Position numbers and translations under genes: made by a program
Notes under the pieces: model-generated
The model's database searches: none
Told to the model about the DNA's origin: nothing
Seen by the model: only the letters and a program-made list of their open reading frames with translations
Shown: in pieces, positions 30,009 to 43,371 of the stretch
Layout: each line of letters opens with the position of its first letter
Numbering within the stretch: position 1 is the first letter of the stretch
NCBI RefSeq assembly: GCF_014268785.2
Contig: NZ_JABWRD020000001.1
Location: 2,245,001-2,309,000, forward strand
Direction: 5' to 3'
Source of the DNA: Pseudomonas shirazensis
GTDB lineage: Bacteria > Pseudomonadota > Gammaproteobacteria > Pseudomonadales > Pseudomonadaceae
Length of the DNA: 64,000 bases

Positions 30009-32245
30009 GACTTGGCCTCTTCGGCCACACGAATGCCGACTTCGGCGCACAGCGCGAGGAAGTTCGGGAACGAGGTAGCAACGTTGGCGCAGTCATGGAT
30101 ACGCACCGGCGCAGTGGCCCGCAGCGAGGCGATGCTGAAAGCCATGGCGATACGGTGGTCGCCGTGGCCGTGCACTTCGCCGCCGCCGATCGGGCCGCCG
30201 TCGATGATGATCCCGTCCGGGGTCGGTTCGCACTTCACACCCAGGGTGACCAGGCCATCGGCCATTACCTGGATGCGGTCGGATTCCTTCACTCGCAGCT
30301 CTTCAGCGCCACGCAGGATGGTCCGGCCTTCGGCACAGGCCGCGGCGACGAACAGCACCGGGAACTCGTCGATAGCCAGTGGTACCAGCTCCTCTGGGAT
30401 CTCGATGCCTTTGAGCTTGGCGCCGCGCACACGCAGGTCGGCTACCGGCTCGCCGCCGACTTCACGCTGGTTCTCCAGAGTGATATCGCCGCCCATCAGG
30501 CGCAGGATATCGATGACACCGGTGCGGGTCGGGTTGATGCCGACGTGCTCAAGCAGCAGGTCGGAGCCTTCGGCGATCGACGCGGCAACCAGGAAGAACG
30601 CAGCAGACGAGATATCTGCCGGCACTTCGATACGGGTTGCGGTGAGTTTGCCACCCGCTTGCAGCGAAGCGACCGGGCCGTTGGACTCGACCGCATAGCC
30701 AAAGCCGCGCAGCATGCGCTCGGTGTGGTCGCGGGTTGGCGCAGGCTCGGTGACGGTGGTCACGCCCTCGGCATACAGGCCGGCCAGCAGCAGGCAGGAT
30801 TTGACCTGGGCACTGGCCATTGGCAGCGTGTAGTTGAGTGCCTTGAGCTTTTGCCCGCCACGAATGGTCAGTGGTGGCCGGCCATCGGCGCCGGTTTCGA
30901 CCACGGCGCCCATTTCCCGCAGCGGGTTGGCGACACGGCCCATCGGCCGCTTCGACAGCGAAGCATCGCCAGTCATGGTCACGTCGAACGGCTGGCCGGC
31001 GAGCAGACCCGACAGCAGGCGCATCGAGGTGCCGGAGTTGCCGACGTAGATCGGCCCGGGCGGCGCTTTCAGGCCGTGCAGGCCGACACCGTGAATAGTG
31101 ACCTTGCCATGGTTGGGGCCTTCGATGACCACACCCATGTCGCGGAAGGCCTGCAAGGTCGCCAGAGCGTCCTCGCCTTCAAGGAAGCCTTCGACTTCAG
31201 TGGTGCCTTCGGCCAGCGAGCCGAGCATGATCGAGCGATGGGAAATCGACTTGTCGCCTGGAACGCGGATCCGTCCGGACACGCGGCCACCAGGTTGGGC
31301 CAGGAAAATCAGATCGTTGGCGTTCATAGCGTCCACATAGGCCCGGCGGGCCAGGATTTTACTGAAATGCTCGCGGGCAACCCGTGCGCGGGTAAATACC
31401 CCCAGCAGCTGGTGCCCATCCCCTGCATCGACCGCGTCGCGCAAGGCGTCGAGGTCGCTGCGAAATGTATCTAGCGTGCGCAGCACCGCCTCGCGGTTGG
31501 CGAGGAAGATGTCATGCCACATGATCGGGTCGCTGCCGGCGATTCTTGTGAAATCGCGAAAGCCCCCTGCAGCGTACCGGAAGATTTCGAGGTTTTCATT
31601 GCGCTTGGCCAGCGAATCGACCAAGCCGAAGGCCAGCAGGTGTGGCAGGTGACTGGTAGCGGCCAGCACTTCGTCGTGACGCTCGACCGTCATGTGTTCG
31701 ACATCGGCGCCCAATGCGCGCCACAGGCGGTCGACCATGGCCAGTGCGGCAGGGTCGGTTTCAGCCAGTGGCGTAAGAATGACTTTATGCCGGCGGAACA
31801 GCGCGGCGTTGGAGGCCTCTACCCCGCTCTGCTCGGAGCCGGCAATCGGGTGGCCAGGCACGAAGCGCGGCAGATTGCTGCTGAACACTTCGCGAGCAGC
31901 ACGGACCACATTGCACTTGGCGCTGCCGACGTCGGTGACGATGGCATTGCCAAGGTCGAGCCCGGCCAGCACGGCGAGCAGTTTTTCCATGGCCAGAATC
32001 GGCACGGCGAGCTGGATCACGTCGGCGCCGATGCAGGCGCTGGCGAGGTCTTCTTCGCAGCGGTCGACTACACCGAGGGCAACCGCCTGCTTGCGCGACG
32101 GGGCATCGAGGTCGACGCCGACCACTTCGCGGCACAGGCCGCTTTCACGCAGGCCCTTGGCGAACGAGCCGCCGATCAGGCCGAGGCCGACCACCACCAG
32201 GCGGTTGATGATTGGCGTGGGTTGGGGTGTTGGTGCGTTTACCAC
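30005..32245 (-). CDS. tyrA-aroA: Fused prephenate dehydrogenase / EPSP synthase
   Basis: A 746-residue fusion. Residues about 12-295 are prephenate (cyclohexadienyl) dehydrogenase, with the NAD-binding motif [16 protein letters not shown] and [16 protein letters not shown]. Residues about 315-746 are EPSP synthase, with [16 protein letters not shown], the [16 protein letters not shown] block and the [10 protein letters not shown] motif. The first domain serves tyrosine synthesis, the second the shikimate pathway. This fusion is known from Pseudomonas. pheA lies just upstream and cmk overlaps downstream, grouping the aromatic genes in one run. Confidence 0.95.
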   Translation of the reverse strand: MVNAPTPQPTPIINRLVVVGLGLIGGSFAKGLRESGLCREVVGVDLDAPSRKQAVALGVVDRCEEDLASACIGADVIQLAVPILAMEKLLAVLAGLDLGNAIVTDVGSAKCNVVRAAREVFSSNLPRFVPGHPIAGSEQSGVEASNAALFRRHKVILTPLAETDPAALAMVDRLWRALGADVEHMTVERHDEVLAATSHLPHLLAFGLVDSLAKRNENLEIFRYAAGGFRDFTRIAGSDPIMWHDIFLANREAVLRTLDTFRSDLDALRDAVDAGDGHQLLGVFTRARVAREHFSKILARRAYVDAMNANDLIFLAQPGGRVSGRIRVPGDKSISHRSIMLGSLAEGTTEVEGFLEGEDALATLQAFRDMGVVIEGPNHGKVTIHGVGLHGLKAPPGPIYVGNSGTSMRLLSGLLAGQPFDVTMTGDASLSKRPMGRVANPLREMGAVVETGADGRPPLTIRGGQKLKALNYTLPMASAQVKSCLLLAGLYAEGVTTVTEPAPTRDHTERMLRGFGYAVESNGPVASLQAGGKLTATRIEVPADISSAAFFLVAASIAEGSDLLLEHVGINPTRTGVIDILRLMGGDITLENQREVGGEPVADLRVRGAKLKGIEIPEELVPLAIDEFPVLFVAAACAEGRTILRGAEELRVKESDRIQVMADGLVTLGVKCEPTPDGIIIDGGPIGGGEVHGHGDHRIAMAFSIASLRATAPVRIHDCANVATSFPNFLALCAEVGIRVAEEAKS

Positions 32246-32306
32246 TGGTGTGAACCCTGTTGATGGATCAGGTCAGTCTGGGAGGGCCATTGGGGCTGCT
32301 TTGCAG

Positions 32307-32387
32307 CCCATCGCGACACAAGGCCGCTCCTACACAGTGCAACGGCTGCCCGCAGAACCTGTAGGAGCGGCCTTGTGTCGCGATGGG
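32307..32387. repeat. Inverted REP pair between pheA and tyrA-aroA
   Basis: Two 27-base arms (32307-32333 and 32361-32387) are perfect inverted copies, with a 27-base spacer. The core CGACACAAGGCCGCTCC is of the Pseudomonas REP type. A paired element like this can fold into a long hairpin and affect transcript ends or stability between the two genes. Confidence 0.9.
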
Positions 32388-32414
32388 GCGCATCGCGCCC
32401 CCAGCGGCCTGCGA

Positions 32415-33509
32415 TCAAAGCACTGCCTTTGGATAAGACCCCAGCACTTTCAGCGCTACGGCTTCCTGGCTGATCTGCTCCAGCACTGCCTTGATCAACG
32501 GATCACGGTGGTGCCCGACAAAATCAATGAAGAACACATAGGTCCACTTGCCACTGCGCGACGGCCGGGTTTCGATCCGGGTCAGGTCGATGCCGTTGTC
32601 GTGGAACGGCACCAGCAGCTCGTGCAGCGCGCCCGGCTTGTTGCTCATCGACACAATGATCGAAGTCTTGTCGTCGCCGGTCGGCGGCACTTCCTGGCTG
32701 CCGATCATGAGGAAGCGCGTGGAGTTGTCCGGGCGGTCTTCGATTTTCTCGGCAATGCGCGTCAGGCCATACAGGTTGGCTGCCATATCGCCGGCAATCG
32801 CCGCCGAGTTCCATTCACCCTTGACCCGCTTGGCCGCTTCGGCGTTGCTCGACACCGCCACCCGTTCAACATTCGGGTAGTGCGCATCGAGCCACTTGCG
32901 GCACTGGGCCAGCGACTGGGCATGGGAATAGATGCGGGTGATGCTGTCGGTCTTGGTGCTCTCGCCCACCAGCAGGTGATGGTGAATGCGCAACTCGACT
33001 TCGCCGCAGATAACCATGTCGTGCTCGAGGAAGCTGTCGAGGGTGTGGCTGACCGCACCTTCAGTGGAGTTTTCCACCGGCACTACGCCAAAGTTGACCG
33101 CACCGGCGGCCACTTCACGGAACACTTCGTCGATCGCCGCCATTGGCCGGCTGATCACCGCGTGACCGAAGTGCTTCATCGCCGCAGCCTGGGTAAAGGT
33201 ACCTTCAGGGCCGAGATAGGCGACTTTCAGCGGCTGCTCAAGGGCCAGGCACGAAGACATGATTTCGCGGAACAAACGCGCCATCTCTTCGTTGCCCAGT
33301 GGGCCGCCGTTGCGCTCCATGACGCGCTTGAGCACGGCAGCTTCACGCTCGGGACGGTAGAACACCGGCGTCTCGCCTTCGGCCAGGTTGGCCATCTTGA
33401 CCCGGGCCACTTCCTGGGCGCAGCGGGCGCGCTCGCTGATCAGCTCGAGGATCTTCTCGTCGAGGCTGTCGATGCGCACACGCAGGGCTTTGAGTTCGTG
33501 CTCGACCAT
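32415..33509 (-). CDS. pheA: P-protein: chorismate mutase / prephenate dehydratase
   Basis: A 364-residue bifunctional enzyme. Residues 1-90 are an AroQ-type chorismate mutase (LKALRVRIDSLDEKILELIS). Residues about 94-270 are prephenate dehydratase, with YLGPEGTFTQAA and the catalytic DNSTRF region. Residues about 280-360 are an ACT domain with the ETRPS block that binds phenylalanine for feedback control. It makes phenylpyruvate for phenylalanine synthesis. Its start codon shares one base with the serC stop (TGATG), so the two are translationally coupled. Confidence 0.96.
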   Translation of the reverse strand: MVEHELKALRVRIDSLDEKILELISERARCAQEVARVKMANLAEGETPVFYRPEREAAVLKRVMERNGGPLGNEEMARLFREIMSSCLALEQPLKVAYLGPEGTFTQAAAMKHFGHAVISRPMAAIDEVFREVAAGAVNFGVVPVENSTEGAVSHTLDSFLEHDMVICGEVELRIHHHLLVGESTKTDSITRIYSHAQSLAQCRKWLDAHYPNVERVAVSSNAEAAKRVKGEWNSAAIAGDMAANLYGLTRIAEKIEDRPDNSTRFLMIGSQEVPPTGDDKTSIIVSMSNKPGALHELLVPFHDNGIDLTRIETRPSRSGKWTYVFFIDFVGHHRDPLIKAVLEQISQEAVALKVLGSYPKAVL

Positions 33510-34594
33510 CAGGCGTGCTCCTTCTCGAATTCAGCCATGTAGCTGACCAACGCTTCCACGGCGTCCTGACCCAGGGCGTTGTAGATCGATGCGCGCATAC
33601 CGCCCACCGAGCGATGGCCCTTGAGGTTGAGCAGGCCGCGGGCGTCGGCACCGGCGAGGAAGGCCTTGTCCAGGCGCTCGTCGGCCAGGCGGAACGGCAC
33701 GTTCATCCACGAACGGGCGTTGACGCTGATCGGGTTGCTGTAGAAATCGCTGGAGTCGATGAAGCCGTACAGGCGGTCCTTTTTCGCCCGGTTGCGCGCT
33801 TCCATGGCCTCGACACCGCCCTGCTCCTTGAGCCACTCGAAGACCAGCCCCGAGAGGTACCAGGAATAGGTTGCCGGCGTGTTGTACATCGAGCCGTTGT
33901 CGGCCGAGACCTTGTAGTCAAGCATGGTCGGGCAGCTGCTGCGGGCGCGACCGAGCAGGTCTTCACGCACGATCACTACAACCAGGCCGCTTGGGCCGAT
34001 GTTCTTCTGCGCGCCAGCATAGATCAGGCCGAACTGGGACACATCGGTCGGGCGCGAGAGGATGTCCGAAGACATGTCGACCACCAGCGGTACGTCACCG
34101 GTCTGCGGCACCCAGTCGAACTGCAGGCCGCCGATGGTTTCGTTGGACGCGTAGTGGACGTAAGCGGCGTCCTTGCTCAGGCTCCAGTCGTTCTGGCCGG
34201 GGATAGCGAGGTAATCGTAGGGCTTGGCGCTGGCAGCAATGTTGATGTTGCCAAAGCGACGCGCTTCTTCGATGGCCTTTTTCGACCAGATGCCGGTCTC
34301 GATGTAGTCTGCGGTGCCGTTTTCCGGCAGCAGGTTCAGCGGGATCTCGGCAAATTGCTGGCTGGCGCCACCTTGCAGAAACAGCACTTTGTAGTTGGAG
34401 GGGACGGACAGCAGGTCACGCAGGTCCTGCTCGGCCTTTTCGGCAATGGCCACGTAGTCATCGCTGCGATGGCTCATTTCCATCACCGACAGACCTTTGC
34501 CATTCCAGTCCAGCATTTCCGCCTGGGCGCGCTGCAGGACTGCTTCAGGAAGCGCAGCAGGGCCTGCGCAGAAGTTAAAGGCTCGTTTGCTCAC
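33509..34594 (-). CDS. serC: Phosphoserine aminotransferase
   Basis: A 361-residue class V PLP aminotransferase with the N-terminal block RAFNFCAGPAALPEAVL and the PLP lysine in AGAQKNIGPSG. It makes 3-phosphoserine for serine synthesis and also serves pyridoxal phosphate synthesis. GTG 34594 was chosen because the protein then starts MSKRAFNF like homologues; an upstream ATG would add about 37 basic residues that run back into the gyrA end. It lies 70 bases after gyrA and is coupled to pheA. Confidence 0.95.
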   Translation of the reverse strand: MSKRAFNFCAGPAALPEAVLQRAQAEMLDWNGKGLSVMEMSHRSDDYVAIAEKAEQDLRDLLSVPSNYKVLFLQGGASQQFAEIPLNLLPENGTADYIETGIWSKKAIEEARRFGNINIAASAKPYDYLAIPGQNDWSLSKDAAYVHYASNETIGGLQFDWVPQTGDVPLVVDMSSDILSRPTDVSQFGLIYAGAQKNIGPSGLVVVIVREDLLGRARSSCPTMLDYKVSADNGSMYNTPATYSWYLSGLVFEWLKEQGGVEAMEARNRAKKDRLYGFIDSSDFYSNPISVNARSWMNVPFRLADERLDKAFLAGADARGLLNLKGHRSVGGMRASIYNALGQDAVEALVSYMAEFEKEHA

Positions 34595-34664
34595 ATCCAC
34601 TCTCGCTCTGCTCTGGTCAGTAAGCGGGGCGACCATGGCCGCCCCGCTCGGGTTGTTGCGCTGT

Positions 34665-37439
<2,775 letters not shown>

Positions 37440-37720
37440 GAGAAGCCTGATTCCTTTTTCTGGTGAAACCTCGTCCAAGTCCCCAGAGGACGAACGAAGC
37501 TCGTCGCCGCAGCGCACAGTGGTGCGACGACTTACGACAAATCAATAGGTTGTGCCTTGGATCTGCGCAATGAAGACCGCATAAACGGGCGGCCTTGGAA
37601 ACTGCCGGATGGTACCACAAAAATGCATCAGGCTTAAGCCTCAAGCTGCAACAAGAAGCAGCGCTGCCGAGCAACGGCAGCTTTGCCCTGACAGCTGCGC
37701 CCTGCACGGCGCACAGGCGC

Positions 37721-38797
37721 TCAATGCAGGCGCTTGCGGCACATCAGCTGGGCGATCTTGGCGGTGTCCGGGCGCTCTACCACGCCTTTTTCGGTCACGA
37801 TCACATCAACCAGGTCAGCCGGGGTCACGTCGAACACCGAATTGAACACCTCAACCTGCGCGGCAACCCGATTGCCGGCAACGTCCAGCAGCTCGTCTGC
37901 TTCGCGCTCTTCCAACGGGATATCGTCACCGGTCGCCAGGTTCAGGTCGATGCTGGTGCTTGGCGCCACCACCATGAAGCGCACGCCGTGGTGCATGGCC
38001 GCTACCGCCAGTTGGTAAGTGCCGATCTTGGCCGCGACATCGCCGTTGGCCGCGATGCAATCGGCACCCACCACGACCCAGGTGATGCCCTTGACCTTCA
38101 TCAGGTGCGCCATCGCCGAGTCAGCGCAGAGGGTGACCGGCACGCCTTCCTGCGCCAGTTCCCAGGCGGTCAGGCGCGAGCCTTGCAGCCAGGGCCGGGT
38201 CTCGCCGACGTAAATCCGCTCGACCATGCCCTCAAGGTAAGCTGCACGCAGCACGCCCAGCGCGGTACCGAAGCCCCCGCTGCCCAGCGCACCGGCATTG
38301 CCGTGGGTCAGCATGGTCTGCTCGTTGCCTTGCTGGCGGCGGATCAGCTCGATGCCGTATTGGGCCATGGTCAGGTTGGCTTCGCGGTCGCTGTCGTGGA
38401 TGGCGATGGCCTCGGCTTCCATGGCCGCCAGCAGGTTTTCATTGGGGCGCAGGCGCTGCAGGCGATCACGCATGCGGTTGAGCGCCGAGAACAGGTTGGC
38501 CGCGGTGGGCCGCGCTTCGGCCAGATCGAGAAAGTCTTCTTCGATCGACTCTTCCCAGTCGCCCTTCTCGGCAAGCCGGGCACGCAGCGCCAGGACCAGC
38601 CCGTAAGCGGCGCTGATGCCGATGGCCGGCGCACCGCGCACCGCCATCGAGCGGATCGCGCTCACCACCTGAGACACGTCGGTACAGGCTAGCCAGCGCT
38701 CTTGCGCCGGCAGCAGGCGCTGGTCGAGCAGATGCAGGGTGCCGTCACGCCACTGAATGCCGGTCACCTTCTCTGCCGCCATAAGTCGCTCGCGCAT
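37721..38797 (-). CDS. mtnA: Methylthioribose-1-phosphate isomerase
   Basis: A 358-residue eIF2B-like isomerase of methionine salvage that turns methylthioribose-1-P into methylthioribulose-1-P. Signature blocks are [15 protein letters not shown] near the N-terminus, [15 protein letters not shown], and the region around [19 protein letters not shown] with the catalytic Cys/Asp area ([11 protein letters not shown]). ATG 38797 ([10 protein letters not shown]) matches homologues; a longer frame upstream overlaps mtaD on the other strand and is rejected. It is divergent from mtaD, which acts in the same salvage of methylthioadenosine. Confidence 0.94.
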   Translation of the reverse strand: MRERLMAAEKVTGIQWRDGTLHLLDQRLLPAQERWLACTDVSQVVSAIRSMAVRGAPAIGISAAYGLVLALRARLAEKGDWEESIEEDFLDLAEARPTAANLFSALNRMRDRLQRLRPNENLLAAMEAEAIAIHDSDREANLTMAQYGIELIRRQQGNEQTMLTHGNAGALGSGGFGTALGVLRAAYLEGMVERIYVGETRPWLQGSRLTAWELAQEGVPVTLCADSAMAHLMKVKGITWVVVGADCIAANGDVAAKIGTYQLAVAAMHHGVRFMVVAPSTSIDLNLATGDDIPLEEREADELLDVAGNRVAAQVEVFNSVFDVTPADLVDVIVTEKGVVERPDTAKIAQLMCRKRLH

Positions 38798-38833
38798 CGC
38801 CTCTCCCCGTGCTTTGCTGATCAAAAGCCGGCG

Positions 38834-38839
38834 ATTATA
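38834..38839 (-). promoter_or_regulatory. Candidate -10 box of mtnA
   Basis: A consensus TATAAT on the minus strand lies 37 bases before the mtnA start codon. No good -35 hexamer is seen at 17 bases, so an activator or a weak promoter is possible. Confidence 0.45.
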
Positions 38840-38865
38840 GCGAGCCTCAGCCGCGGGCGCTCGGG

Positions 38866-38871
38866 TATACT
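38866..38871 (+). promoter_or_regulatory. Candidate -10 box of mtaD
   Basis: TATACT on the plus strand, 36 bases before the mtaD ATG. The -35 region is poor. Its closeness to the opposite mtnA box would put both promoters in one 109-base divergent region. Confidence 0.35.
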
Positions 38872-38906
38872 GCGCGATCCGCCCAAACCCTTCAGGTAGC
38901 TGCCGC

Positions 38907-40229
38907 ATGCCGACCTCCGTAGCCCCCCTCGACCTGCTCCTGGTGCCGACCTGGCTGGTGCCTGTGGAGCCAGCCGGAGTGGTACTGGAAGGGCACGCGC
39001 TGGGCCTGCGCGACGGCTTGATCGCCTGGCTCGGCCCGCGCGAGCGCGCGCCGGCGGCGCTACAGGTGCGCGAGTTGCCCGACTGCCTGCTGTGCCCAGG
39101 CCTGATCAACGCCCACGGCCACGCTGCCATGAGCCTTTTCCGCGGCCTGGCGGACGACTTGCCGCTGATGACCTGGCTGCGTGAGCACATCTGGCCGGCC
39201 GAGGGCCGCTGGGTCGATCCGGGCTTTGTCCGCGACGGTACCGACCTGGCCATCGCCGAACAGCTCAAGGGCGGCATAACCTGCTTTGCCGACATGTACT
39301 TCTACCCGCGCGAAGCCTGCGAGCAAGTCGAGCAGAGCGGCATTCGCGCCCAGGTGGCGGTGCCGCTGCTGGACTTCCCGATACCCGGTGCAGCGACTGC
39401 GGACGACGCCCTGCATCAGGCCATCGAGCTGTTTGGCGAGTTGCGCCACCACCCGCGCATCACGATCGCCCTCGGCCCCCACGCGCCGTATACGGTCGGT
39501 GACGAGACGCTGGAGAAGATCCGCGTGATTGCCGATCAGCTCGATGCGCCGCTGCACATGCACATCCACGAGACCGCCAGCGAAGTCGAGCAGGCCGTTG
39601 CCGAGCACGGCGAACGGCCGCTGGCTCGGCTGGCGCGGCTTGGCCTGCTGGGGCCGAGCCTGCAGGCGGTGCACATGACCCAGATCAGCGACGACGACCT
39701 GGCGCTGCTGGTAGAAAGCAACACCAGCGTGATCCACTGCCCGGAATCCAACCTGAAACTGGCCAGCGGCTTCTGCCCGGTTGAGCGTTTGTGGCAGGCC
39801 GGGGTCAATGTCGCTATAGGCACCGATGGCGCGGCCAGCAACAACGACCTCGACCTGCTCGGCGAGACCCGCACCGCCGCCCTGCTGGCGAAAGCGGTGG
39901 CCGGCTCGGCGTCGGCGCTGGACGCCCATCGTGCCTTGCGCATGGCGACCCTTAATGGCGCTCGCGCCCTGGGTCTGGACGCACAGATCGGCTCGCTGGA
40001 GCTGGGCAAGGCCGCCGACCTGGTGGCGTTCGACTTGTCTGGCCTGGCCCAGCAGCCGGTACACGACCCTGTGTCACAATTGATCTATGCCACCAGCCGC
40101 GACTGCGCGCAGCATGTCTGGGTCGCCGGCGAGCAGCTGCTCGAAGAGCGCCGCCTGACCCGTATGGACGAGGCGGCACTGACCGCCATGGCCCGCGCCT
40201 GGGGCGCGCGCATCGCAGGCAAGGAATGA
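38907..40229 (+). CDS. mtaD: TRZ/ATZ amidohydrolase, MTA/SAH deaminase-like
   Basis: A 440-residue metal-dependent amidohydrolase. The metal-binding region is [18 protein letters not shown], followed by [13 protein letters not shown] and [14 protein letters not shown], all in the expected order. The MtaD/TRZ group deaminates 5'-methylthioadenosine or S-adenosylhomocysteine. Position beside mtnA supports methylthioadenosine salvage, where the deaminated product could feed a phosphorylase. The substrate is inferred from family and context. Confidence 0.85.
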   Translation: MPTSVAPLDLLLVPTWLVPVEPAGVVLEGHALGLRDGLIAWLGPRERAPAALQVRELPDCLLCPGLINAHGHAAMSLFRGLADDLPLMTWLREHIWPAEGRWVDPGFVRDGTDLAIAEQLKGGITCFADMYFYPREACEQVEQSGIRAQVAVPLLDFPIPGAATADDALHQAIELFGELRHHPRITIALGPHAPYTVGDETLEKIRVIADQLDAPLHMHIHETASEVEQAVAEHGERPLARLARLGLLGPSLQAVHMTQISDDDLALLVESNTSVIHCPESNLKLASGFCPVERLWQAGVNVAIGTDGAASNNDLDLLGETRTAALLAKAVAGSASALDAHRALRMATLNGARALGLDAQIGSLELGKAADLVAFDLSGLAQQPVHDPVSQLIYATSRDCAQHVWVAGEQLLEERRLTRMDEAALTAMARAWGARIAGKE

Positions 40230-40293
40230 CCACGCTCCAGCTGCGGCTGGCGCTTAGTGACACCTTTTATTCAAGTTTCAGAGGATCTGTTCA

Positions 40294-40992
40294 ATGAGCA
40301 ACGTCGACCACGCCGAAATCGCCAAGTTCGAGGCCCTCGCCCACCGCTGGTGGGACCGCGAAAGCGAATTCAAACCCCTGCACGACATCAACCCGCTGCG
40401 GGTCAACTGGATTGACGAGCGCGTCAGCCTGGCCGGCAAGAAGGTGCTCGATGTCGGCTGCGGCGGTGGCATCCTCAGCGAAGCGATGGCGCAACGCGGC
40501 GCCACCGTGACCGGCATCGACATGGGCGAAGCGCCGCTGGCGGTAGCCCGCCTGCACCAGCTCGAGTCGGGCGTCGAGGTCGAGTACCGGCAGATCACCG
40601 CCGAGGCCCTGGCCGAAGAAATGCCCGAGCAGTTCGACGTGGTCACCTGCCTTGAGATGCTCGAGCACGTGCCTGACCCGTCGTCGGTAATCCGCGCCTG
40701 CTACCGCATGGTCAAGCCGGGCGGCCAGGTGTTCTTCTCGACCATCAACCGCAACCCCAAAGCCTACCTGCTGGCGATCATCGGCGCCGAGTACATCCTC
40801 AAGATGCTGCCGCGCGGCACCCATGACTTCAAGAAGTTCATCCGCCCGTCCGAGCTGGGCGCCTGGAGCCGGGTTGCCGGGCTTGAAGTCAAAGACATCA
40901 TCGGCCTGACCTACAACCCGCTGACCAAGCACTACAAGCTGAGCAGCGACGTCGACGTCAACTACATGATCCAGACCCTGCGCGAGGTGTGA
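40294..40992 (+). CDS. ubiG: Ubiquinone biosynthesis O-methyltransferase
   Basis: A 232-residue class I SAM-dependent methyltransferase with motif [17 protein letters not shown] (residues about 50-65) and [14 protein letters not shown]. The N-terminal [20 protein letters not shown] is specific to UbiG. It carries out both O-methylations in ubiquinone synthesis and works at the membrane. The stop is followed within 3 bases by the mupP start, so the two are coupled. Confidence 0.96.
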   Translation: MSNVDHAEIAKFEALAHRWWDRESEFKPLHDINPLRVNWIDERVSLAGKKVLDVGCGGGILSEAMAQRGATVTGIDMGEAPLAVARLHQLESGVEVEYRQITAEALAEEMPEQFDVVTCLEMLEHVPDPSSVIRACYRMVKPGGQVFFSTINRNPKAYLLAIIGAEYILKMLPRGTHDFKKFIRPSELGAWSRVAGLEVKDIIGLTYNPLTKHYKLSSDVDVNYMIQTLREV

Positions 40993-40994
40993 GC

Positions 40995-41666
40995 ATGCGT
41001 TTGCGAGCAGTACTTTTCGACATGGACGGCACGCTGCTGGACACCGCGCCTGACTTCATCGCCATCTGCCAGGCGATGCTCGCCGAGCGCGGCATGGCGC
41101 CGATCGCCGACAAGCTGATCCGCGACGAGATCTCCGGCGGCGCGCGGGCGATGGTTGCCGCGACCTTTGTCATGAGCCCTGAAGACGAAGGCTTCGAGGC
41201 ATTGCGCCTGGAATTTCTCGAGCGTTACCAGCGTGACTGTGCAGTGCACAGCAAGCTGTTCGAGGGCATGTCCGAGCTGCTCGACGATATCGAAAAAGGC
41301 GGCCTGATCTGGGGTGTGGTGACCAACAAACCGGTGCGTTTCGCCGAGCCGATCATGCAGCGCCTGGGCCTGGCCGAGCGCTCTGCGTTGTTGATCTGCC
41401 CGGACCATGTCAAGAACAGCAAGCCGGACCCCGAGCCACTGATCCTGGCCTGCAAGACCCTGGATCTGGACCCGGCCAGCGTGCTGTTCGTCGGTGACGA
41501 CCTGCGTGATATCGAGTCGGGGCGCGACGCCGGGACCCGCACCGCAGCGGTTCGCTATGGCTATATTCATCCGCAGGACAACCCCAACAACTGGGGTGCA
41601 GACGTGGTGGTGGACCACCCGTTGGAGCTGCGCAAGGTGCTCGACAGCGCGCTGTGCGGCTGCTGA
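40995..41666 (+). CDS. mupP: HAD phosphatase, MupP (MurNAc-6-P phosphatase)
   Basis: A 223-residue HAD hydrolase. Motif I is [13 protein letters not shown] at residues about 8-20, motif II is GVVTNKP and motif III/IV is [15 protein letters not shown]. It is often labelled phosphoglycolate phosphatase. In P. putida and P. aeruginosa the gene directly after ubiG is MupP, which removes the phosphate from MurNAc-6-P in cell-wall recycling. ATG 40995 was chosen since GAGG lies about 7 bases upstream; a GTG at 40989 would overlap the ubiG stop. Confidence 0.85.
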   Translation: MRLRAVLFDMDGTLLDTAPDFIAICQAMLAERGMAPIADKLIRDEISGGARAMVAATFVMSPEDEGFEALRLEFLERYQRDCAVHSKLFEGMSELLDDIEKGGLIWGVVTNKPVRFAEPIMQRLGLAERSALLICPDHVKNSKPDPEPLILACKTLDLDPASVLFVGDDLRDIESGRDAGTRTAAVRYGYIHPQDNPNNWGADVVVDHPLELRKVLDSALCGC

Positions 41667-41717
41667 TCAATCGCTGAGGGCGCGCCCGCCGCGCCCTGGC
41701 TTGCAAAGGATAGACCT

Positions 41718-42458
41718 ATGTTCGATTACACCGCCCGCCCTGGCCTGCTCGCTGGCCGAGTGATCATGGTGACTGGCGCCGGCCGCGGCATTGGCGCTGC
41801 GGCGGCCAAAGCCTATGCCGCGCTTGGCGCGACCGTGCTGCTGCTGGGCAAGACCGAAGCCAACCTCAATGAGGTCTATGACGAGATCGAAGCCGCTGGC
41901 CACCCGCAACCGGTGGTGATCCCGTTCAATCTGGAAACCGCCCTCGCGCACCAGTATGACGAGCTGGCCGTGATGATCGAGAACGACTTCGGTCGCCTTG
42001 ACGGACTGCTCAACAACGCCTCGATCATTGGCCCGCGCACGCCGGTGGAGCAGCTCTCGGGCGACAACTTCATGCGCGTGATGCACATCAACGTGAATGC
42101 CACGTTCATGCTTACCAGCACGCTATTGCCGCTGCTGAAGTTGTCCGAGGATGCGTCGGTGGTGTTCACCTCCAGCAGCGTCGGGCGCAAGGGCCGGGCT
42201 TACTGGGGTGCCTATGGTGTGTCGAAATTCGCTACCGAGGGCTTGATGCAGACCTTGGCCGACGAGCTGGAAGGGGTAGCACCGGTGCGCTCCAACAGCA
42301 TCAACCCGGGCGCGACCCGCACCGCCATGCGTGCGGCGGCATATCCGAGCGAGAATCCGCAGGACAATCCGTTGCCTGAAGAGATCATGCCGGTTTACGT
42401 GTATTTGATGGGGCCGGACAGCAAGGCGGTGAATGGGCAGGCGTTCAACGCCCAGTAA
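41718..42458 (+). CDS. YciK-family short-chain oxidoreductase
   Basis: A 246-residue SDR with the cofactor motif VTGAGRGIGAAAAKAYA (residues about 17-33), the NNASI block and YGVSKFATEGL (Tyr-x-x-x-Lys). It closely resembles E. coli YciK, whose substrate is not established. It follows mupP after about 50 bases and may share its transcript. A REP-like hairpin follows the stop. Confidence 0.88.
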   Translation: MFDYTARPGLLAGRVIMVTGAGRGIGAAAAKAYAALGATVLLLGKTEANLNEVYDEIEAAGHPQPVVIPFNLETALAHQYDELAVMIENDFGRLDGLLNNASIIGPRTPVEQLSGDNFMRVMHINVNATFMLTSTLLPLLKLSEDASVVFTSSSVGRKGRAYWGAYGVSKFATEGLMQTLADELEGVAPVRSNSINPGATRTAMRAAAYPSENPQDNPLPEEIMPVYVYLMGPDSKAVNGQAFNAQ

Positions 42459-42474
42459 CACCGCGGTGGCTGGA

Positions 42475-42520
42475 TTGGGGCTGCTTTGCAGCCCTTCGCG
42501 GGCAAGCCCGCTCCCACAGG
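42475..42520. repeat. REP-like hairpin between convergent genes
   Basis: The segment CTTCGCGGGCAAGCCCGCTC contains a GCGGGC/GCCCGC hairpin followed by CCACAG, the common P. putida/P. fluorescens REP form. It lies between the 3' ends of the convergent yciK-like and TenA-like genes and may serve as transcript end for both. Confidence 0.7.
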
Positions 42521-42546
42521 GTTAGCGTCGTGGCGCCAAGTCGCGA

Positions 42547-43332
42547 TCAACCGGCTGCCAGACCCAGCCGCGTACGCCCAGCCTGACGCTGCTCGAGCTG
42601 CATGCAGCGCTCGAGGAACAGGTACATGCAGTCGTAGCTCTTGCACACCGCCTTGCGCAACTCGGCGCGCAGCAACGGCGTCGGGCTCTCCCCCACCAGT
42701 GTGCAGATGATCTCCAGCGCCTCCCAAGGGTGCGCATCGTCATACTGGGCATGCATTTTCAGCCACTTCATGGCGCGCTTGCGGGTCTCTTGCGGGAAGC
42801 CCTCGGCATACGCGCCATCCGCACAGACCACCGCCGACCATTCGCCGGTTGCGCCTTCAATCGCATAGTTGGTGGCCGCCATGGCAATCGCCAGCGACTC
42901 GGTCGAGCACACCCGCCAGCACCAGTCATTCAAGCCATTGAGCTCGGCCGGCACGTCCTGCGCCTGCAGATCACCCAAGGTCACACCGTGGGCATGGCAC
43001 CAGTGCACCCAGTAATCAGCATGGTTGAGTTCGACGCGGATATTGCGCATCAGCCAGCGCCGGGCCATGTCGTCGCCAGGGTGGCGGGCAAAGCGGGTCT
43101 TGGTCAGATTGTGCGCCATGTACAGGGAAAACTGCTCAACCACTGGCCAGCCGCCAATCAGGTACTGGCGAATGGTCGCTTGACGCAGTTGACCATCGCG
43201 CAGGCGCTGGTAGAACTCGTGCTCGACTACCCGGCGCTTGCTCTCGCGGCAGTCTTCGATCATTTGTTGCGCCCACTGCGGGTAGCTGGCGGGATCCATC
43301 AGCGGCCCAATCCGAACGAATGCATCACTCAC
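42547..43332 (-). CDS. TenA/PqqC-like haem-oxygenase-fold protein
   Basis: A 261-residue all-helical protein of the TenA/PqqC (haem oxygenase-like) superfamily. Recognisable parts are QYLIGGWPVVEQFSLYMA, IRVELNHADYWVHW and a C-terminal HAQYDDAHPWEALEI, where His and Glu/Asp residues could bind a cofactor or di-iron site. It is commonly labelled a TenA-family regulator in Pseudomonas, but there is no DNA-binding domain. Its function is not known; an enzyme role seems more likely than regulation. Confidence 0.7.
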   Translation of the reverse strand: MSDAFVRIGPLMDPASYPQWAQQMIEDCRESKRRVVEHEFYQRLRDGQLRQATIRQYLIGGWPVVEQFSLYMAHNLTKTRFARHPGDDMARRWLMRNIRVELNHADYWVHWCHAHGVTLGDLQAQDVPAELNGLNDWCWRVCSTESLAIAMAATNYAIEGATGEWSAVVCADGAYAEGFPQETRKRAMKWLKMHAQYDDAHPWEALEIICTLVGESPTPLLRAELRKAVCKSYDCMYLFLERCMQLEQRQAGRTRLGLAAG

Positions 43333-43371
43333 TGTCAGCTCCTTGATTCCCTGTGATTTAGCCGTCCACTC

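Noticed and set aside
34620..34650. GC hairpin between gyrA and serC as terminator
   Set aside because: A GCGGGGCG/CGCCCCGC stem exists but no T-run follows on the minus strand, so termination is not supported.
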